Source of the DNA: VFMC01 sp046331225
GTDB lineage: Bacteria; Actinomycetota; Acidimicrobiia; Acidimicrobiales; Ilumatobacteraceae
Reading direction: 5' to 3'
DNA: 64,000 nucleotides
Assembly (NCBI GenBank): GCA_046331225.1
Contig: JAXLRF010000005.1
Coordinates: 434,001-498,000, forward strand
The stretch's first letter is position 1, and each line of letters starts with the position of its first letter. The position numbers were made by a program, and so were the translations under genes. Shown here in pieces: positions 38,574 to 48,263 of this stretch. The notes beneath the pieces are model-generated. The model had not been told where the DNA came from. It was given only the letters and a program-made list of their open reading frames with translations, and ran no database searches.

Positions 38574-39701
38574 TCAACGGGCGCCGGCCGACGCGATCAC
38601 CTGATCGACCATCGCGACCAGTCGCTCGCCGACCTCGCGTCGGTCGTGATGGCGTTCGACGAAGGCGCGTCCCTCGGCCGCCAGGCGCTCGCGCCGTCGC
38701 TCGTCGCGCGCGAGGTCGACGATCGCCTCCACCACGGCGTCGTCGTCCTCGTCGTCGTCGGTGACCACCAGGTGCCGACCGGGCTCGATCCCCAACCCGG
38801 CCGCGCCCGTGGGCGTGGCCACCACCGGACACCCGTGCGCGAACGCCTCGAGGATCTTGATGCGGGTGCCACCACCGGCGCGCAGCGGCACGACCGCCAG
38901 GTGCGCCACGCGGTAGGCGTCGGTGACGTCGTCGTCCGGGCCGGGGTGCACCAACTCGACCTCGAGGCCGCGCGCCCGGACGGCCGGCACGATGCGTTCG
39001 TGCAGTCGGGCCAGCGCATCCGCGTTGGGCGCATAGCCGGCGTGGCCGACGAACAGCAGACGCAACGGCGACGATCCCGCGGTGGTGTGCCGGCGCTCGG
39101 GTACCGCGACGGCGTTGGGCAGGTGGACGAAGGGAGCGACCGCGTCGTCGAGCGAGGCGAACGACACACGCTCGAACCAGGGGAAGACCTCGCGTTGGAA
39201 CGCCTCGAACAGGGGTACCTCGTCGAGCATCGCCGGGTCGAGCCGGCCGAGCGACGCGCACGTGGCAGCGTCGTCGTCGAACGCGTCGAGCACACACGGC
39301 ACGCCGGCCTCGAGGAACGGGATCGCGAGCCCGGCCGCGTACGTGCCCATCAGCACCGCTGCGTCGAACCCGGTGCCCACTGCCTCGACCAGGTCGTCGC
39401 CCAACGCCGGCGGCCGCAGACGGGCGAGCCAGGGCAGGCCACCCGACAACACCCGCCGGCCCCGCTCCGACGCCATCCAGCTCATCGCTGCGAGGCGATC
39501 GTCGGTGCAGCAGCGGTCGATCACCGACGCCGCGTGCTGCTCGACCCAGTCGAACGGCGAGGTGTCGTACGGCGAGCGCACGACCGCCACGGTGAGGTCG
39601 TGGTGGCGGTGCAGCGCCTCGACCGACGTGCCCGCCCGCATCGCGAGGCCGTTGCGGGCGTCGGCGGGCACGGCCGGCGACACGAACAACACCCTGGACA
39701 C
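38574..39701 (-). CDS. GT4-family glycosyltransferase
   Basis: 375 residues from GTG 39701. GT-B fold: the N-terminal domain begins VLFVSPAVPADARNGLAMR. The C-terminal domain has LRLLFVGHAGYAPNADALAR and the donor-binding region GGGTRIKILEAFAHGCPVVA with the usual Glu. It resembles sugar transferases of the PEP-CTERM/EpsH type. It would add a sugar from an activated nucleotide to a lipid, glycan or peptide acceptor. It lies between the PqqD-like gene and the Tat-exported peptide. Confidence 0.87.
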   Translation of the reverse strand: MSRVLFVSPAVPADARNGLAMRAGTSVEALHRHHDLTVAVVRSPYDTSPFDWVEQHAASVIDRCCTDDRLAAMSWMASERGRRVLSGGLPWLARLRPPALGDDLVEAVGTGFDAAVLMGTYAAGLAIPFLEAGVPCVLDAFDDDAATCASLGRLDPAMLDEVPLFEAFQREVFPWFERVSFASLDDAVAPFVHLPNAVAVPERRHTTAGSSPLRLLFVGHAGYAPNADALARLHERIVPAVRARGLEVELVHPGPDDDVTDAYRVAHLAVVPLRAGGGTRIKILEAFAHGCPVVATPTGAAGLGIEPGRHLVVTDDDEDDDAVVEAIVDLARDERRRERLAAEGRAFVERHHDRREVGERLVAMVDQVIASAGAR

Positions 39702-39741
39702 GGGGTCATGATGCCAGTTCTCGACGTGGTACCCTGCGCCG

Positions 39742-40005
39742 ATGGGCGGAGATCACGAGAGCAACCCGTCGGCGTCGATGGAATCCATCGACCCCTCGCG
39801 GCGTCAGTTCATCCGGAAGATGGTCGGGGTGGCGTTCGTCGCACCGGTCGTCAGTTCGTTCGGCATGGCGTCGATGGCGTCCGCCGGTCGCGACCGCGGC
39901 CCGCGTCACACGGTGCCCAACCAGACCTACCCGAACCAGACGGTGCCGCAGCCCAAGCCCGAGCCGTGCGACGACGGTCCGCGTCGTCCTCGCAAGCGCC
40001 GCTGA
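39742..40005 (+). CDS. Tat-exported short peptide with NQT repeats
   Basis: 87 residues from ATG 39742, six bases after TACCCT (leaderless). A twin-arginine signal is clear: SRRQFIRKMVGVAFVAPVVS followed by SFGMASMASAG. The mature part is only about 35 residues, very basic and Pro-rich, with two NQT sequons: TVPNQTYPNQTVPQPKPEP, then CDDGPRRPRKRR. The glycosyltransferase genes on both sides suggest that it may be glycosylated, which is an inference. The stop is 9 bases from the GTG of the next gene. Confidence 0.72.
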   Translation: MGGDHESNPSASMESIDPSRRQFIRKMVGVAFVAPVVSSFGMASMASAGRDRGPRHTVPNQTYPNQTVPQPKPEPCDDGPRRPRKRR

Positions 40006-40014
40006 CCTGTTCCC

Positions 40015-41166
40015 GTGACCACGGCCGGCCCGCATCGGGTCGTGTCGCGCCCGCCGCTCGTCGGCGCGGCACTCATCGTTCGTGACGAAGCTGCGATGCT
40101 CGGCCCGTGCCTGGCGTCGCTCCAGGGACTCGTCGACGAGATCGTCGTCGTCGACACCGGATCCGTCGACGACACCGTCGCCATCGCCACGTCGTACGGC
40201 GCTCGCGTCGTCCACCACCCGTGGACCGACGATTTCGCCGCCGCCCGCAACGTCGCACTCGAGCACGTCACCGCGGAGTGGGTGCTGTACATCGATGCCG
40301 ACGAGCGGGTGATCGACGGCGACCGGACCGCCCTCGAGTCCGCCCTCACCGCCACCGATGCGGTGGCGTTCCGCGTGTGGCTCCGGCCGTCGCTCGACAG
40401 CACGCCGTACCGCGAGTACCGCGTGTGGCGCAACGATCCCCGCATCCGGTTCGAAGGCGTGATCCACGAACAGGTCGTGTCCGCCATCCACGAGGTCGCC
40501 GACACCGACGGCGCCACGGTCGAACTGCTCGACCTGTTCCTGCAGCACGTCGGCTACGAGGGTGACCAGACGCGCAAGCACCATCGCAACCTGCCGCTGT
40601 TGCGGGTGCGCCTCGAACAGCAACCCGACAACCTGTTCGTGCACCACCACCTGGCACGAGTGCTCGACGGCCTCGACCGCGCCGACGAGGCCGAAGCCGT
40701 GCTCGTCGGTGCACTCGAGGTGGCGCGGCGCACCGGCCACCCCTACGGCGCGCTCGTGTACACCGACCTCGTCGTGCGGCGCCGCGCCCGGGCCGAACCG
40801 GTCACCGAGCTACTCGCCGAAGGGCGCCGCGTGCACCCCGACAACCTCGTGCTCGCCTACCTCGAAGGTGACGACCTGATCGATCACGAGCGCTACGACG
40901 AGGCCGCCGCGTGCTTCGAACGGATCCTCTCGACCGACACGTCACGGCTGCCACCCGACAGCCCGTCGTACGAGGAGCGGCTGTTCGGCGACCTCACGCT
41001 CGAGCGGCTCGCGCTCGCGCTGTTCCGCGCCGGGCGCTACGCCGAGTCGGCTGCCGCGTACGCCGCTGCAGAGGCAGCCGATCCCGCCCGCCCCGAGTAC
41101 GCGATCAAACGTCAGCTCGCCGAGCGACGCGCCGCGTCGGGCGGTGGCGCTCAGCCGTTCGGCTGA
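40015..41166 (+). CDS. GT2-family glycosyltransferase with TPR-like tail
   Basis: 383 residues from GTG 40015. The GT-A domain (18-230) starts LVGALIVRDEAAMLGPCLA and has EIVVVDTGSVDDTVAIATSY and the metal-binding VLYIDADERV. The rest is helical repeats (HHHLARVLDGLDRADEAEAV, DEAAACFERIL, GRYAESAAAYAAAEAAD) typical of TPR. This matches SPBc2-type (SunS-like) glycosyltransferases and other GT2-TPR enzymes. It is co-directional with and 9 bases after the Tat-exported peptide. Confidence 0.87.
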   Translation: MTTAGPHRVVSRPPLVGAALIVRDEAAMLGPCLASLQGLVDEIVVVDTGSVDDTVAIATSYGARVVHHPWTDDFAAARNVALEHVTAEWVLYIDADERVIDGDRTALESALTATDAVAFRVWLRPSLDSTPYREYRVWRNDPRIRFEGVIHEQVVSAIHEVADTDGATVELLDLFLQHVGYEGDQTRKHHRNLPLLRVRLEQQPDNLFVHHHLARVLDGLDRADEAEAVLVGALEVARRTGHPYGALVYTDLVVRRRARAEPVTELLAEGRRVHPDNLVLAYLEGDDLIDHERYDEAAACFERILSTDTSRLPPDSPSYEERLFGDLTLERLALALFRAGRYAESAAAYAAAEAADPARPEYAIKRQLAERRAASGGGAQPFG

Positions 41167-41978
41167 ACGGCTCGCGTCGGCGGCCAGTCGACCGGCAGGG
41201 TGCGCCACGACGGGTGCACGATGTCGTCGGAGCGGTCGTTCGGTGGCCGCATGTCCGGTCCGAACCACCGGGCGGGTGCGTACACCTCGGCCTGCGGATC
41301 GAGGTACGCACCCCACCAGCTGAAGCTGCTGTTGGCGATCACCTTCACGTCGCACTCGGTCATCATGCAGAGCGACACGGAGGCGTCCTCGTCGACGAAC
41401 TCCGCGCACTCGAGCTCGAACGTCTGCCGACACCACTCGATGTCGTCGGAGAACACCAGGTACAGCGGGTCGGGACCGATCGCCTCGATCGCCCGCCGGT
41501 GGTAGCCGCCGGCGACCAGGTCGCCCCAGCGACCGACGAGGTCGGGGTCGACGTAGTCGCCGCGCCGCACGTGCAGCGACACCAGCGGCCGCCGGTACCG
41601 GCGGCGATGCGCGAACAGGAGCGCCTCGGCACGAGCCCGGTGTTCGTTGCGGAAGCGGAACAGGCCGGGCAGTTCGCCGCGCACGTCGTCGAGGTAGCGC
41701 CACGACTGGAAGTAGCCGTGGAACTCGGTGCCGTCGGGCTGCTCGAACACCTGCGGGTCGTAGACGATCGACGCCCACTCGAGCTCGTGGTGGCGGTGCT
41801 CGCAGGCCGGGCCGGCCGACGCGACGTCGAGGTCGAACGTCTGCCAGATCGAGGCGCCCTCGCGCGTCACCCAGTACTCGTGCCCCCGACGGGCGCGGAT
41901 CGCGTGCAGCACGGCCAGCTGGAAGATCTGGTTGCCCAGGCGCCCGTGCCGGTCGCCGAACATGCCGTTGGTGATCAT
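41151..41978 (-). CDS. GT11-type (alpha-1,2-fucosyltransferase-like) glycosyltransferase
   Basis: 275 residues from ATG 41978, overlapping the preceding stop as ATGA. N-terminal GMFGDRHGRLGNQIFQLAVL and the donor-binding VSLHVRRGDYVDPD are hallmarks of GT11. Also present are YLVFSDDIEWCRQ and KVIANSSFSWWGAYLD. GT11 enzymes transfer fucose from GDP-fucose; substrate identity here is inferred from family. It is co-transcribed with the giant glycosyltransferase 41975-46393 and overlaps the convergent 40015-41166 by 16 bases. Confidence 0.88.
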   Translation of the reverse strand: MITNGMFGDRHGRLGNQIFQLAVLHAIRARRGHEYWVTREGASIWQTFDLDVASAGPACEHRHHELEWASIVYDPQVFEQPDGTEFHGYFQSWRYLDDVRGELPGLFRFRNEHRARAEALLFAHRRRYRRPLVSLHVRRGDYVDPDLVGRWGDLVAGGYHRRAIEAIGPDPLYLVFSDDIEWCRQTFELECAEFVDEDASVSLCMMTECDVKVIANSSFSWWGAYLDPQAEVYAPARWFGPDMRPPNDRSDDIVHPSWRTLPVDWPPTRAVQPNG

Positions 41979-44900
41979 CGACGGTCGGCGTGCACCGATC
42001 GGATGCGGTGGATCCGGTCGGCGAGCTCGCGGTGCTCGGGGTTGTCGGCCAGACCACGCACCACCGTGTTCTCCGCGACCGTCAAGAAGTGGTCCGACAG
42101 TCGCAGGTAGGCCTCGGCACCGGTCCGCGACGCCACGGCCGCCTCCAACTGCTGGCGGGCGGCAGCCGACCAGCCCAGCCGATCGTACGCATGAGCGAGG
42201 AGACCGCGCAGGTGGTCGTCGACCGGCCGCCGCGACAGCGCCCACGTCAGGTGCTCGGACGCACGTCCGGGATCACCCGACGCCAGCTCGACCCGAGCCA
42301 GCGCGAGATGGATCTGCCACGACGAGTCGTGCATCGGATCGGTCATCACGACCGATCCCTCGTCGCACTCGACCGCGTCGCGCAGCGCGTCGAGCGCGTC
42401 GTCGACCCGGCCGGCGTCGAGGAGCGTCATGCTGAGTTCACACCACGCGTGCGCCCAGTCGGGCGCGCGCTTCGTGGCCTTGCGCGCCGACCGCACCGCA
42501 TCGGCGATGCGGCCCTGGCGGGTCAGCACCCTGGACAGCGACAGGTGCGCGCTCGCCAACCATGGTGCCGAACTCGCCTTGCCCTCGGCGATCGCGCGGC
42601 GCAGCAGCGTCTCGGCCTCGTCGTGCAGGCCGACGTCGGCGAGCGCGTTGCCGAGCGCGACGGCGTGGAACGGTTGGTCGGGTTCGGCGCGCATCGCACG
42701 TTCGAGCGCCGTCAGCGAACGGCGCGCACGGGCGGGCGGGTCGTGGTCGTCGGGGCGACGAAGGTGCTGCAACACCCGGATCGGCGACGACACCAGCCGG
42801 AACCCGGTCGTGTCGGACGTCGGCAACAGCACGCCGTCGACCGGGCCGACGAACCGCAGCCCCGGGTGGTGCGGGAACAGGACCGCGCGTCGTGCCTCGC
42901 TCGCGTCGAGCGCTCCGTCGAAGTCGGTCTGCCGTTGCTCGTGTGCCGTGTAGCCGACGAAGCCGCCCTGCGACATCAGCTGGCGCACGGCGTCGTGGCT
43001 GGTCGGGTCGAGCGTGTGGCTCGCGTCGAGCATCAGCACCCAGCCGCCCCCGGTGCGGTCGAGCACCTCGTTGCGTGCGGCCGCGAGGTCGTCACCGGCT
43101 TCGACGACGGTGACCGTGTCGGCGAGGTCGCCGAGCGACGCGATGCACTGCTGCGCCGACGGCCACGCCGGCGAGGTGACGATCCCCACGTGCAGACGGC
43201 GACCGGCGGGCGCGGCACGCGGCGCCAGCCGTTGGGTGAGCGCGGGAGTCGCGGGTGCCGCCGACACGTGGACGGGGTGCCGGTCGATCGCCTCGAGCCG
43301 CTCGCGCACGGCCTCGGCGACGCGCTGCCCACTGCAGCGATCGAGCACGTCGACGCGCGCCCGGGCCCCGAGGTCGGTGGCCTCGTCCGGATGGTCGGCC
43401 AGGCGGCGCATCGCACGGCGCAGGTCGCTCACCGACGGTTGCGCCCACCGCTGGCCGCGCAGCCAGTCGGTGTCGGGTGCGTCGACCAACGTCGCATCGA
43501 CGAGCAACGAGTTGTCGTCGTCCATGAACTCGAGGTTGCCGCTCCAGCGGGTGGCGATCGTCGGCAGCCCCATCGCCATCGCCTCCATGTACGGACGGCC
43601 CCACCCCTCACCGTGCGAGGGCAGCACGAACGCGTTCGCTCGCCGGTACAGCGCCGGCATGTCGGCGGTGTCCATCAGCCGGTCGATCACCACCACCCGT
43701 GCACCCTTGCGTGGGTCGCGGCCGAGGCGCGAGCGGACGAACTGGTGGATCTCCTGCACGCAGTCGGTGCCGGCGGGCGCCAACGACAGGTCGGTCTTCA
43801 CCACGAGCGTGACGTCGTCGCGGCGGCCGAACTCCTCGAACCACGCCTCGAACAGCACGTCCCATGCCTTGCGCCCGAGCCAGCTGAACACCGACAGGAA
43901 GACGAACCCCTCGTCGCCGTCGAGTTCGTCGAGCTCGGGCAGCGCGAGCGGCGTCACGCGGGCCGGGTCGAACATCTCGTTGTCGAACGTCTCGGGCACC
44001 ACGAACAGCTTCGAGGGATCGACACCGGCACGAGCGAACGAGTAGCGGTTGTGCTCGCACGGCACCCAGATCTCGTCCATCTCGTTGCAGCGTCGCCGCC
44101 ACTCGGCGGGCAGACCGTCGGTCTCGTACATGGTGCGGCCGACGGTGCGCAGCGCCCCGGGGTGGTGCTTGAACCGGTTGGCGCCGATGTGCTGGACGTG
44201 CACGAAGTCGTCCGGGAGATCGCGTGCCACCAGCGACGCGAGCCGCTCGGCCTTGTGGGCGGGCATCGGCGCCCAACGGCGGTCGTACGAGATCGGCGAC
44301 GCCACCACGTGCAGGCCTGCGTCGTCGAGCGCCTCGACGATCGTGATCGCTTCCTCGGTGTAGCCGCCGTGCTCGTAGAAGTGGCTGCTCCAGGCGATCG
44401 CCGGGAGGCCACTCGGCGCGCCGGAGGTGTCGGGGGCCGGCTGCGACGGCTGGGGCAGCCGCCACGAACGGTTCCACGACATGTTCACCTCGACCCCGTC
44501 GATGGCGCACACGACCGCGTTCGACCGTGCGGCTGCGGGCCATCTCGTGGTGAACCGCTTCACCGAGGTGCGGAAACGATCGCGGGTGCCGGAGATGGTG
44601 GACGGTCGTGAGCGCACCGTCGCCGCCGCCGAGTACACGATCGGCATGCCGCGCGACCGCAACCGCAGGCACAGGTCGGCGTCGGCGAGGTCGTCGCCCA
44701 ACGACTCGTCGAAACCGCCGACCTCGACGAAGGTGGCCCGGCGCAGCAGCGCACCGTCGGCCGACACAGCGGGCACGACCCGGGTGCGGTTGACGTACGG
44801 CACCGAGCCAGAGTCGCCCTGGTGCACGCGGTACGGGATCGCGTCGACGCCGATCACCAGCCCGGCGTGCAGCACCGTGCCGTCGGCCGCGAGCACCCTG

Positions 44901-46393
44901 CTGCCCACGGCACCCACGCCGGCGTGGCACGACCGCGCGTCGACCAACACGTCGAGCCACCCCGGCTCGGGCACGGAGCCACCGGCCAGGAAGGCGACCA
45001 GCTCGCCCGAGCTCGCGCGAGCGCCGGCGTTCCACCGCGCCGCCAGGCCCGAACCCTCGGGGGCAGGCACCCACCGCGCGCCATCCGGCACGCCGTCGGC
45101 AGACGGTGCCACCACCAGGATCTCGTGCGTGCCGGCCGTCGACGCGAGCAGCGCCTCGACCACGGGTGCGGCCTCGCCGTCGAACGAGGGCGCGACCACG
45201 ATCGAGCATCGGGGTCCGGCCGGCGCGTCGACGCGCTCGCCGACCATCACGATGCTCGACGCGGTCATCTCCTCGGCCGCCTCGGCGCGTACGTCGCGCA
45301 GCACGAAATCGCCCGACTCGACGATCGAGCCGCGACCGTCGGCGCGCAGTGCGATCGGATCGAGCCAGCCATCGGCGCGCAGCGAGGTCCAACGGACGTC
45401 GAGACCCACCGCGGCGAAGCGGTCGGCGAGGTCTCGGCGGGTGCTGCCCGTCGACTCGTCGAGGTCGGTCGTCGCCTCGACACCCAGGGTGGCCGCCACC
45501 GTGTGCTCGAGGCGGCGCAGGTTGCGAGCGCTGGGGACCTCGACCACGACCGATCCACCGGGACGGACCGCGGCCGCGAGCACCGACAGGTCGAGCGCGT
45601 CGGCGTCGTCGACCGACGCCACCACGGCGTCGAACGTCCCGCCCTCGCCCGCCGCCGACGCGAGGTCGGTGGCGGCCAGCTCCACCACCTCGGCCGTGTG
45701 GTGCTCGATCACCGCGCTCCCGATCACCGCCACCCGCCGGGCGTCGGCGGGGAGCAGGGCCTCGAGATCGCGTCGGTTGGTCGTCGCGCGATGGGCCCGC
45801 AGCGTGCGGTTGTGGTGCAGCCAGTTGCGCTTCGACGACGACGGCGAGTCGTCCTCGCGCGTCATCTCCTCGTAGCGCAGGTCGTCGTAGAGCTGCTCCT
45901 CCTCGGTCTTGTCGTGGATGATGCCGACCTCGTCGAACGTGGCGACGTTGCCCGACGGCACGTTGGCGCCGCCGTGCGGGCGGGGATCGAACGTGGCCCG
46001 CGAGCGACGGACGAGCCGCAGGTGCAGGATCGTCCCGGTCTCCTCGCCGTCGATGGTGTTCGACTTGCGGATCCAGTAGCCGTCGGCATCGCCCTCGACC
46101 AGGTGGCGCAGTTGCGACTTGAGCGTGTCGTTCATCAGCTCGTCGGCATCGAGGATCAACAACCAGTCGCCGGACGAGCGGTCGGCGGCGAGCTGACGCG
46201 AGGGTTCGGCGTGGCCGTGGTGGACGTCGCGGACGAACACGTCGGCGAGGCGTTGCGCGATCTCGGGTGTGCGGTCGGTCGACATCTGGTCGACGACGAC
46301 GATCTCGTCGACGTGCGGCCTCGCGTCGGCGAGGCACTGCTCGAGTCGCGACTCCTCGTTGTAGACGATGACGTTGAGCGAGATTCGGGTCAC
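41975..46393 (-). CDS. Giant multidomain glycosyltransferase (GT2-MT-GT2-GT4-GT2-TPR), 1472 aa
   Basis: 1472 residues from GTG 46393. In order: GT2 (1-190; ISLNVIVYNEESRLEQCLAD, LLILDADELM); a degenerate methyltransferase-like part (215-320; RRVAVIGSAVIEHHTAEVVE, VRPGGSVVVEVPSARNLRRL); second GT2-like (390-630; CSIVVAPSFDGEAAPVVEAL, FVEVGGFDESLGDDLADADL); GT4 (660-1020; WSSHFYEHGGYTEEAITIVE, FVLPSHGEGWGRPYMEAMAM); third GT2-like (1060-1200; AAARNEVLDRTGGGWVLMLD); TPR tail (1210-1460). Such a protein could build several links of a surface glycan. Two of the GT2 modules may be inactive. The gene is the first of an operon with the GT11 gene. Confidence 0.88.
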   Translation of the reverse strand: MTRISLNVIVYNEESRLEQCLADARPHVDEIVVVDQMSTDRTPEIAQRLADVFVRDVHHGHAEPSRQLAADRSSGDWLLILDADELMNDTLKSQLRHLVEGDADGYWIRKSNTIDGEETGTILHLRLVRRSRATFDPRPHGGANVPSGNVATFDEVGIIHDKTEEEQLYDDLRYEEMTREDDSPSSSKRNWLHHNRTLRAHRATTNRRDLEALLPADARRVAVIGSAVIEHHTAEVVELAATDLASAAGEGGTFDAVVASVDDADALDLSVLAAAVRPGGSVVVEVPSARNLRRLEHTVAATLGVEATTDLDESTGSTRRDLADRFAAVGLDVRWTSLRADGWLDPIALRADGRGSIVESGDFVLRDVRAEAAEEMTASSIVMVGERVDAPAGPRCSIVVAPSFDGEAAPVVEALLASTAGTHEILVVAPSADGVPDGARWVPAPEGSGLAARWNAGARASSGELVAFLAGGSVPEPGWLDVLVDARSCHAGVGAVGSRVLAADGTVLHAGLVIGVDAIPYRVHQGDSGSVPYVNRTRVVPAVSADGALLRRATFVEVGGFDESLGDDLADADLCLRLRSRGMPIVYSAAATVRSRPSTISGTRDRFRTSVKRFTTRWPAAARSNAVVCAIDGVEVNMSWNRSWRLPQPSQPAPDTSGAPSGLPAIAWSSHFYEHGGYTEEAITIVEALDDAGLHVVASPISYDRRWAPMPAHKAERLASLVARDLPDDFVHVQHIGANRFKHHPGALRTVGRTMYETDGLPAEWRRRCNEMDEIWVPCEHNRYSFARAGVDPSKLFVVPETFDNEMFDPARVTPLALPELDELDGDEGFVFLSVFSWLGRKAWDVLFEAWFEEFGRRDDVTLVVKTDLSLAPAGTDCVQEIHQFVRSRLGRDPRKGARVVVIDRLMDTADMPALYRRANAFVLPSHGEGWGRPYMEAMAMGLPTIATRWSGNLEFMDDDNSLLVDATLVDAPDTDWLRGQRWAQPSVSDLRRAMRRLADHPDEATDLGARARVDVLDRCSGQRVAEAVRERLEAIDRHPVHVSAAPATPALTQRLAPRAAPAGRRLHVGIVTSPAWPSAQQCIASLGDLADTVTVVEAGDDLAAARNEVLDRTGGGWVLMLDASHTLDPTSHDAVRQLMSQGGFVGYTAHEQRQTDFDGALDASEARRAVLFPHHPGLRFVGPVDGVLLPTSDTTGFRLVSSPIRVLQHLRRPDDHDPPARARRSLTALERAMRAEPDQPFHAVALGNALADVGLHDEAETLLRRAIAEGKASSAPWLASAHLSLSRVLTRQGRIADAVRSARKATKRAPDWAHAWCELSMTLLDAGRVDDALDALRDAVECDEGSVVMTDPMHDSSWQIHLALARVELASGDPGRASEHLTWALSRRPVDDHLRGLLAHAYDRLGWSAAARQQLEAAVASRTGAEAYLRLSDHFLTVAENTVVRGLADNPEHRELADRIHRIRSVHADRR

Positions 46394-46618
46394 GACGGGG
46401 GGATCCTCTCGAGCGCGACGGCGATGGGGTCCGCCGACAGGCCGCCGCCACGCCCGTCGCGGTGCGGGATGGTAGTGGAGTCACGACGGTGTGTCGCCTG
46501 GTGCGTCGAGGGCTCGACATCGGTCGTCGTCGCGTCTACTGTGCTGCGTCACGTGATCAGTCTGAGTAGACACCCGCCGAGTGTCGAGCGTTCACGAGCA
46601 CACCGTCGAGGAGTCCCG

Positions 46619-48256
46619 ATGACCCGTCATGTCACGTTGAGCCGTCGCACCCTGTTGCAGGGCACCGCCGCCAGCACGTTGCTGATGCTGATCGCCGCCG
46701 CGTGCGGTGACGACACCGACGGCGACACCGGGGGTGACGGCGCGACCGAGGGCACCGGCGGCGGCGCCAGCTCGAAGGAGATCGACACCCTCACCGTCGC
46801 GTTCCCCTCGTCGATGACCAACCTGTACCCGGGCAAGGAAGCAGGCATCGTCAACTACAACGTGGCCGCACTGGTGCTCGAGGGTCTCGTCGCCCCCGAC
46901 GGCACCGGCAAGCTCGTGCCCGCCGTGGCCGAGTCGTTCGAGCAGACCTCGCCCACCACGTACGTGTACACGATCCGGTCCGACGCCAAGTTCAGCGACG
47001 GCACGCCCGTCACCGCCGACGACGTCGTCTACTCCGTCGGCCTGTCGAAGGACGAGACGGTGTCGCCCAACACCGCGTACTACTGGGCCAACGTGCAGGG
47101 CGCCGAGAAGACCGGCGACAACCAGGTGACGATCACGCTCGCCTCGCCCGACGTCGCGTTCGAGTGGGGTCCTTGCGCCGCCAACGCGATGTGGATCACC
47201 AAGCAGTCGTTCGTCGACGCCAGCAACGGCGACATCGGCACGCCCGAATCACTGTTGCTCGGCACCGGCCCGTACAAGGTCGTCAAGTTCGAGCCCGACA
47301 GCGGCATCGAGCTCGAGCGGGTCGACACCTGGTGGGGTGGCAAGGTGCCGGTCAAGACGCTGAAGATCCAGTTCATCCCCGAGGAGTCGACCCGGCTGCT
47401 CGCCCGCAAGAGCGGCGACATCGACATCGCGGTCAGCATCTCGCTCGACCAGGCCTCGCAGTGGGAGAGCACCGACGCCACCGACGTGCTGTACGCCCCC
47501 GACCGCAGCTACGTCGGCATCGACTTCAACACCGCCGTCGAACCCTTCGACGACATCCACGTGCGCCGTGCCGTGGCGTTCGCGTGCAACCGCGACGCGT
47601 TCGTCGAGAAGCTGCTCGGCGGTCACGGCGAGGTGGCCAGCGCGCTCACCACGCCCGCGCAGATCGAATCGGTGCTGGGCGCCGACGGCGCCCGCACCAA
47701 GCTGAAGGCCGTGCTCGGCGACATCACCTACGACCTCGACAAGGCGAAGGCCGAACTCGCCCAGTCGAAGGTGCCCGACGGCTTCAGCGTCAAGGTCGGG
47801 GTGTCGTCGAGCGCACCTCAGGTGTCGTCCGCCTTCCAGGCCCTCGCGCAGGACCTCGCCACGATCGGCATCACGGTCGAGGTCGAGGAGATGCCCGTCG
47901 AGCAGTGGTACGACACCATCGGCTCGCCCGACTGGGGCCTGGCCTACATGTGGTACTTCAACACCACCGGCGACCCGGCCGAGCTGTCGAGCTGGTTCCT
48001 GGCCGAGGGCAACCCGGCCTCGTACACGAACGACGACGTCGCAGCTGCGCTCGCGAAGGCCAAGGAGGAGACCGACCCGGCCAAGCGGATCGACCTCGTC
48101 CTCGGCGCACAGACCACGGCGCTCGCCGAGCTGCCCTACCTGCCCCTGTGGTGGGGCGAGGCCGCCGTCGCGATCGCCGACACGTACGAGATCGAGGACT
48201 TCGGTTCGTACACGATGCTGTCGCCCTGGACCCCGCGCATCCTCACCAAGGACTGA
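46619..48256 (+). CDS. ABC transporter substrate-binding protein, peptide/opine family 5
   Basis: 545 residues from ATG 46619 with GAGGAG upstream. The N-terminus has a Tat-like LSRRTLLQG and a lipobox LMLIAAAC (Cys29), so it is a surface lipoprotein. An acidic Gly/Thr linker follows, then the SBP_bac_5 fold: YTIRSDAKFSDGTPVTADDV, LLLGTGPYKVVKFEPDSG and HVRRAVAFACNRDAFVEKL. Family 5 proteins bind oligopeptides, nickel or opines. The S9 peptidase in the same operon points to peptides. It heads an operon of six coupled genes. Confidence 0.93.
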   Translation: MTRHVTLSRRTLLQGTAASTLLMLIAAACGDDTDGDTGGDGATEGTGGGASSKEIDTLTVAFPSSMTNLYPGKEAGIVNYNVAALVLEGLVAPDGTGKLVPAVAESFEQTSPTTYVYTIRSDAKFSDGTPVTADDVVYSVGLSKDETVSPNTAYYWANVQGAEKTGDNQVTITLASPDVAFEWGPCAANAMWITKQSFVDASNGDIGTPESLLLGTGPYKVVKFEPDSGIELERVDTWWGGKVPVKTLKIQFIPEESTRLLARKSGDIDIAVSISLDQASQWESTDATDVLYAPDRSYVGIDFNTAVEPFDDIHVRRAVAFACNRDAFVEKLLGGHGEVASALTTPAQIESVLGADGARTKLKAVLGDITYDLDKAKAELAQSKVPDGFSVKVGVSSSAPQVSSAFQALAQDLATIGITVEVEEMPVEQWYDTIGSPDWGLAYMWYFNTTGDPAELSSWFLAEGNPASYTNDDVAAALAKAKEETDPAKRIDLVLGAQTTALAELPYLPLWWGEAAVAIADTYEIEDFGSYTMLSPWTPRILTKD

Positions 48257-48263
48257 TCCGCCG

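Noticed and set aside
43608..46520. 970-codon minus-strand frame overlapping the giant glycosyltransferase
   Set aside because: Arg/Gly-rich composition without domain motifs; it is an out-of-frame shadow.
44822..46618. Long plus-strand frame antisense to the giant glycosyltransferase, joined to the binding protein
   Set aside because: It is the GC-rich shadow of 41975-46393. The binding protein starts at ATG 46619 with a ribosome site and a lipoprotein signal.
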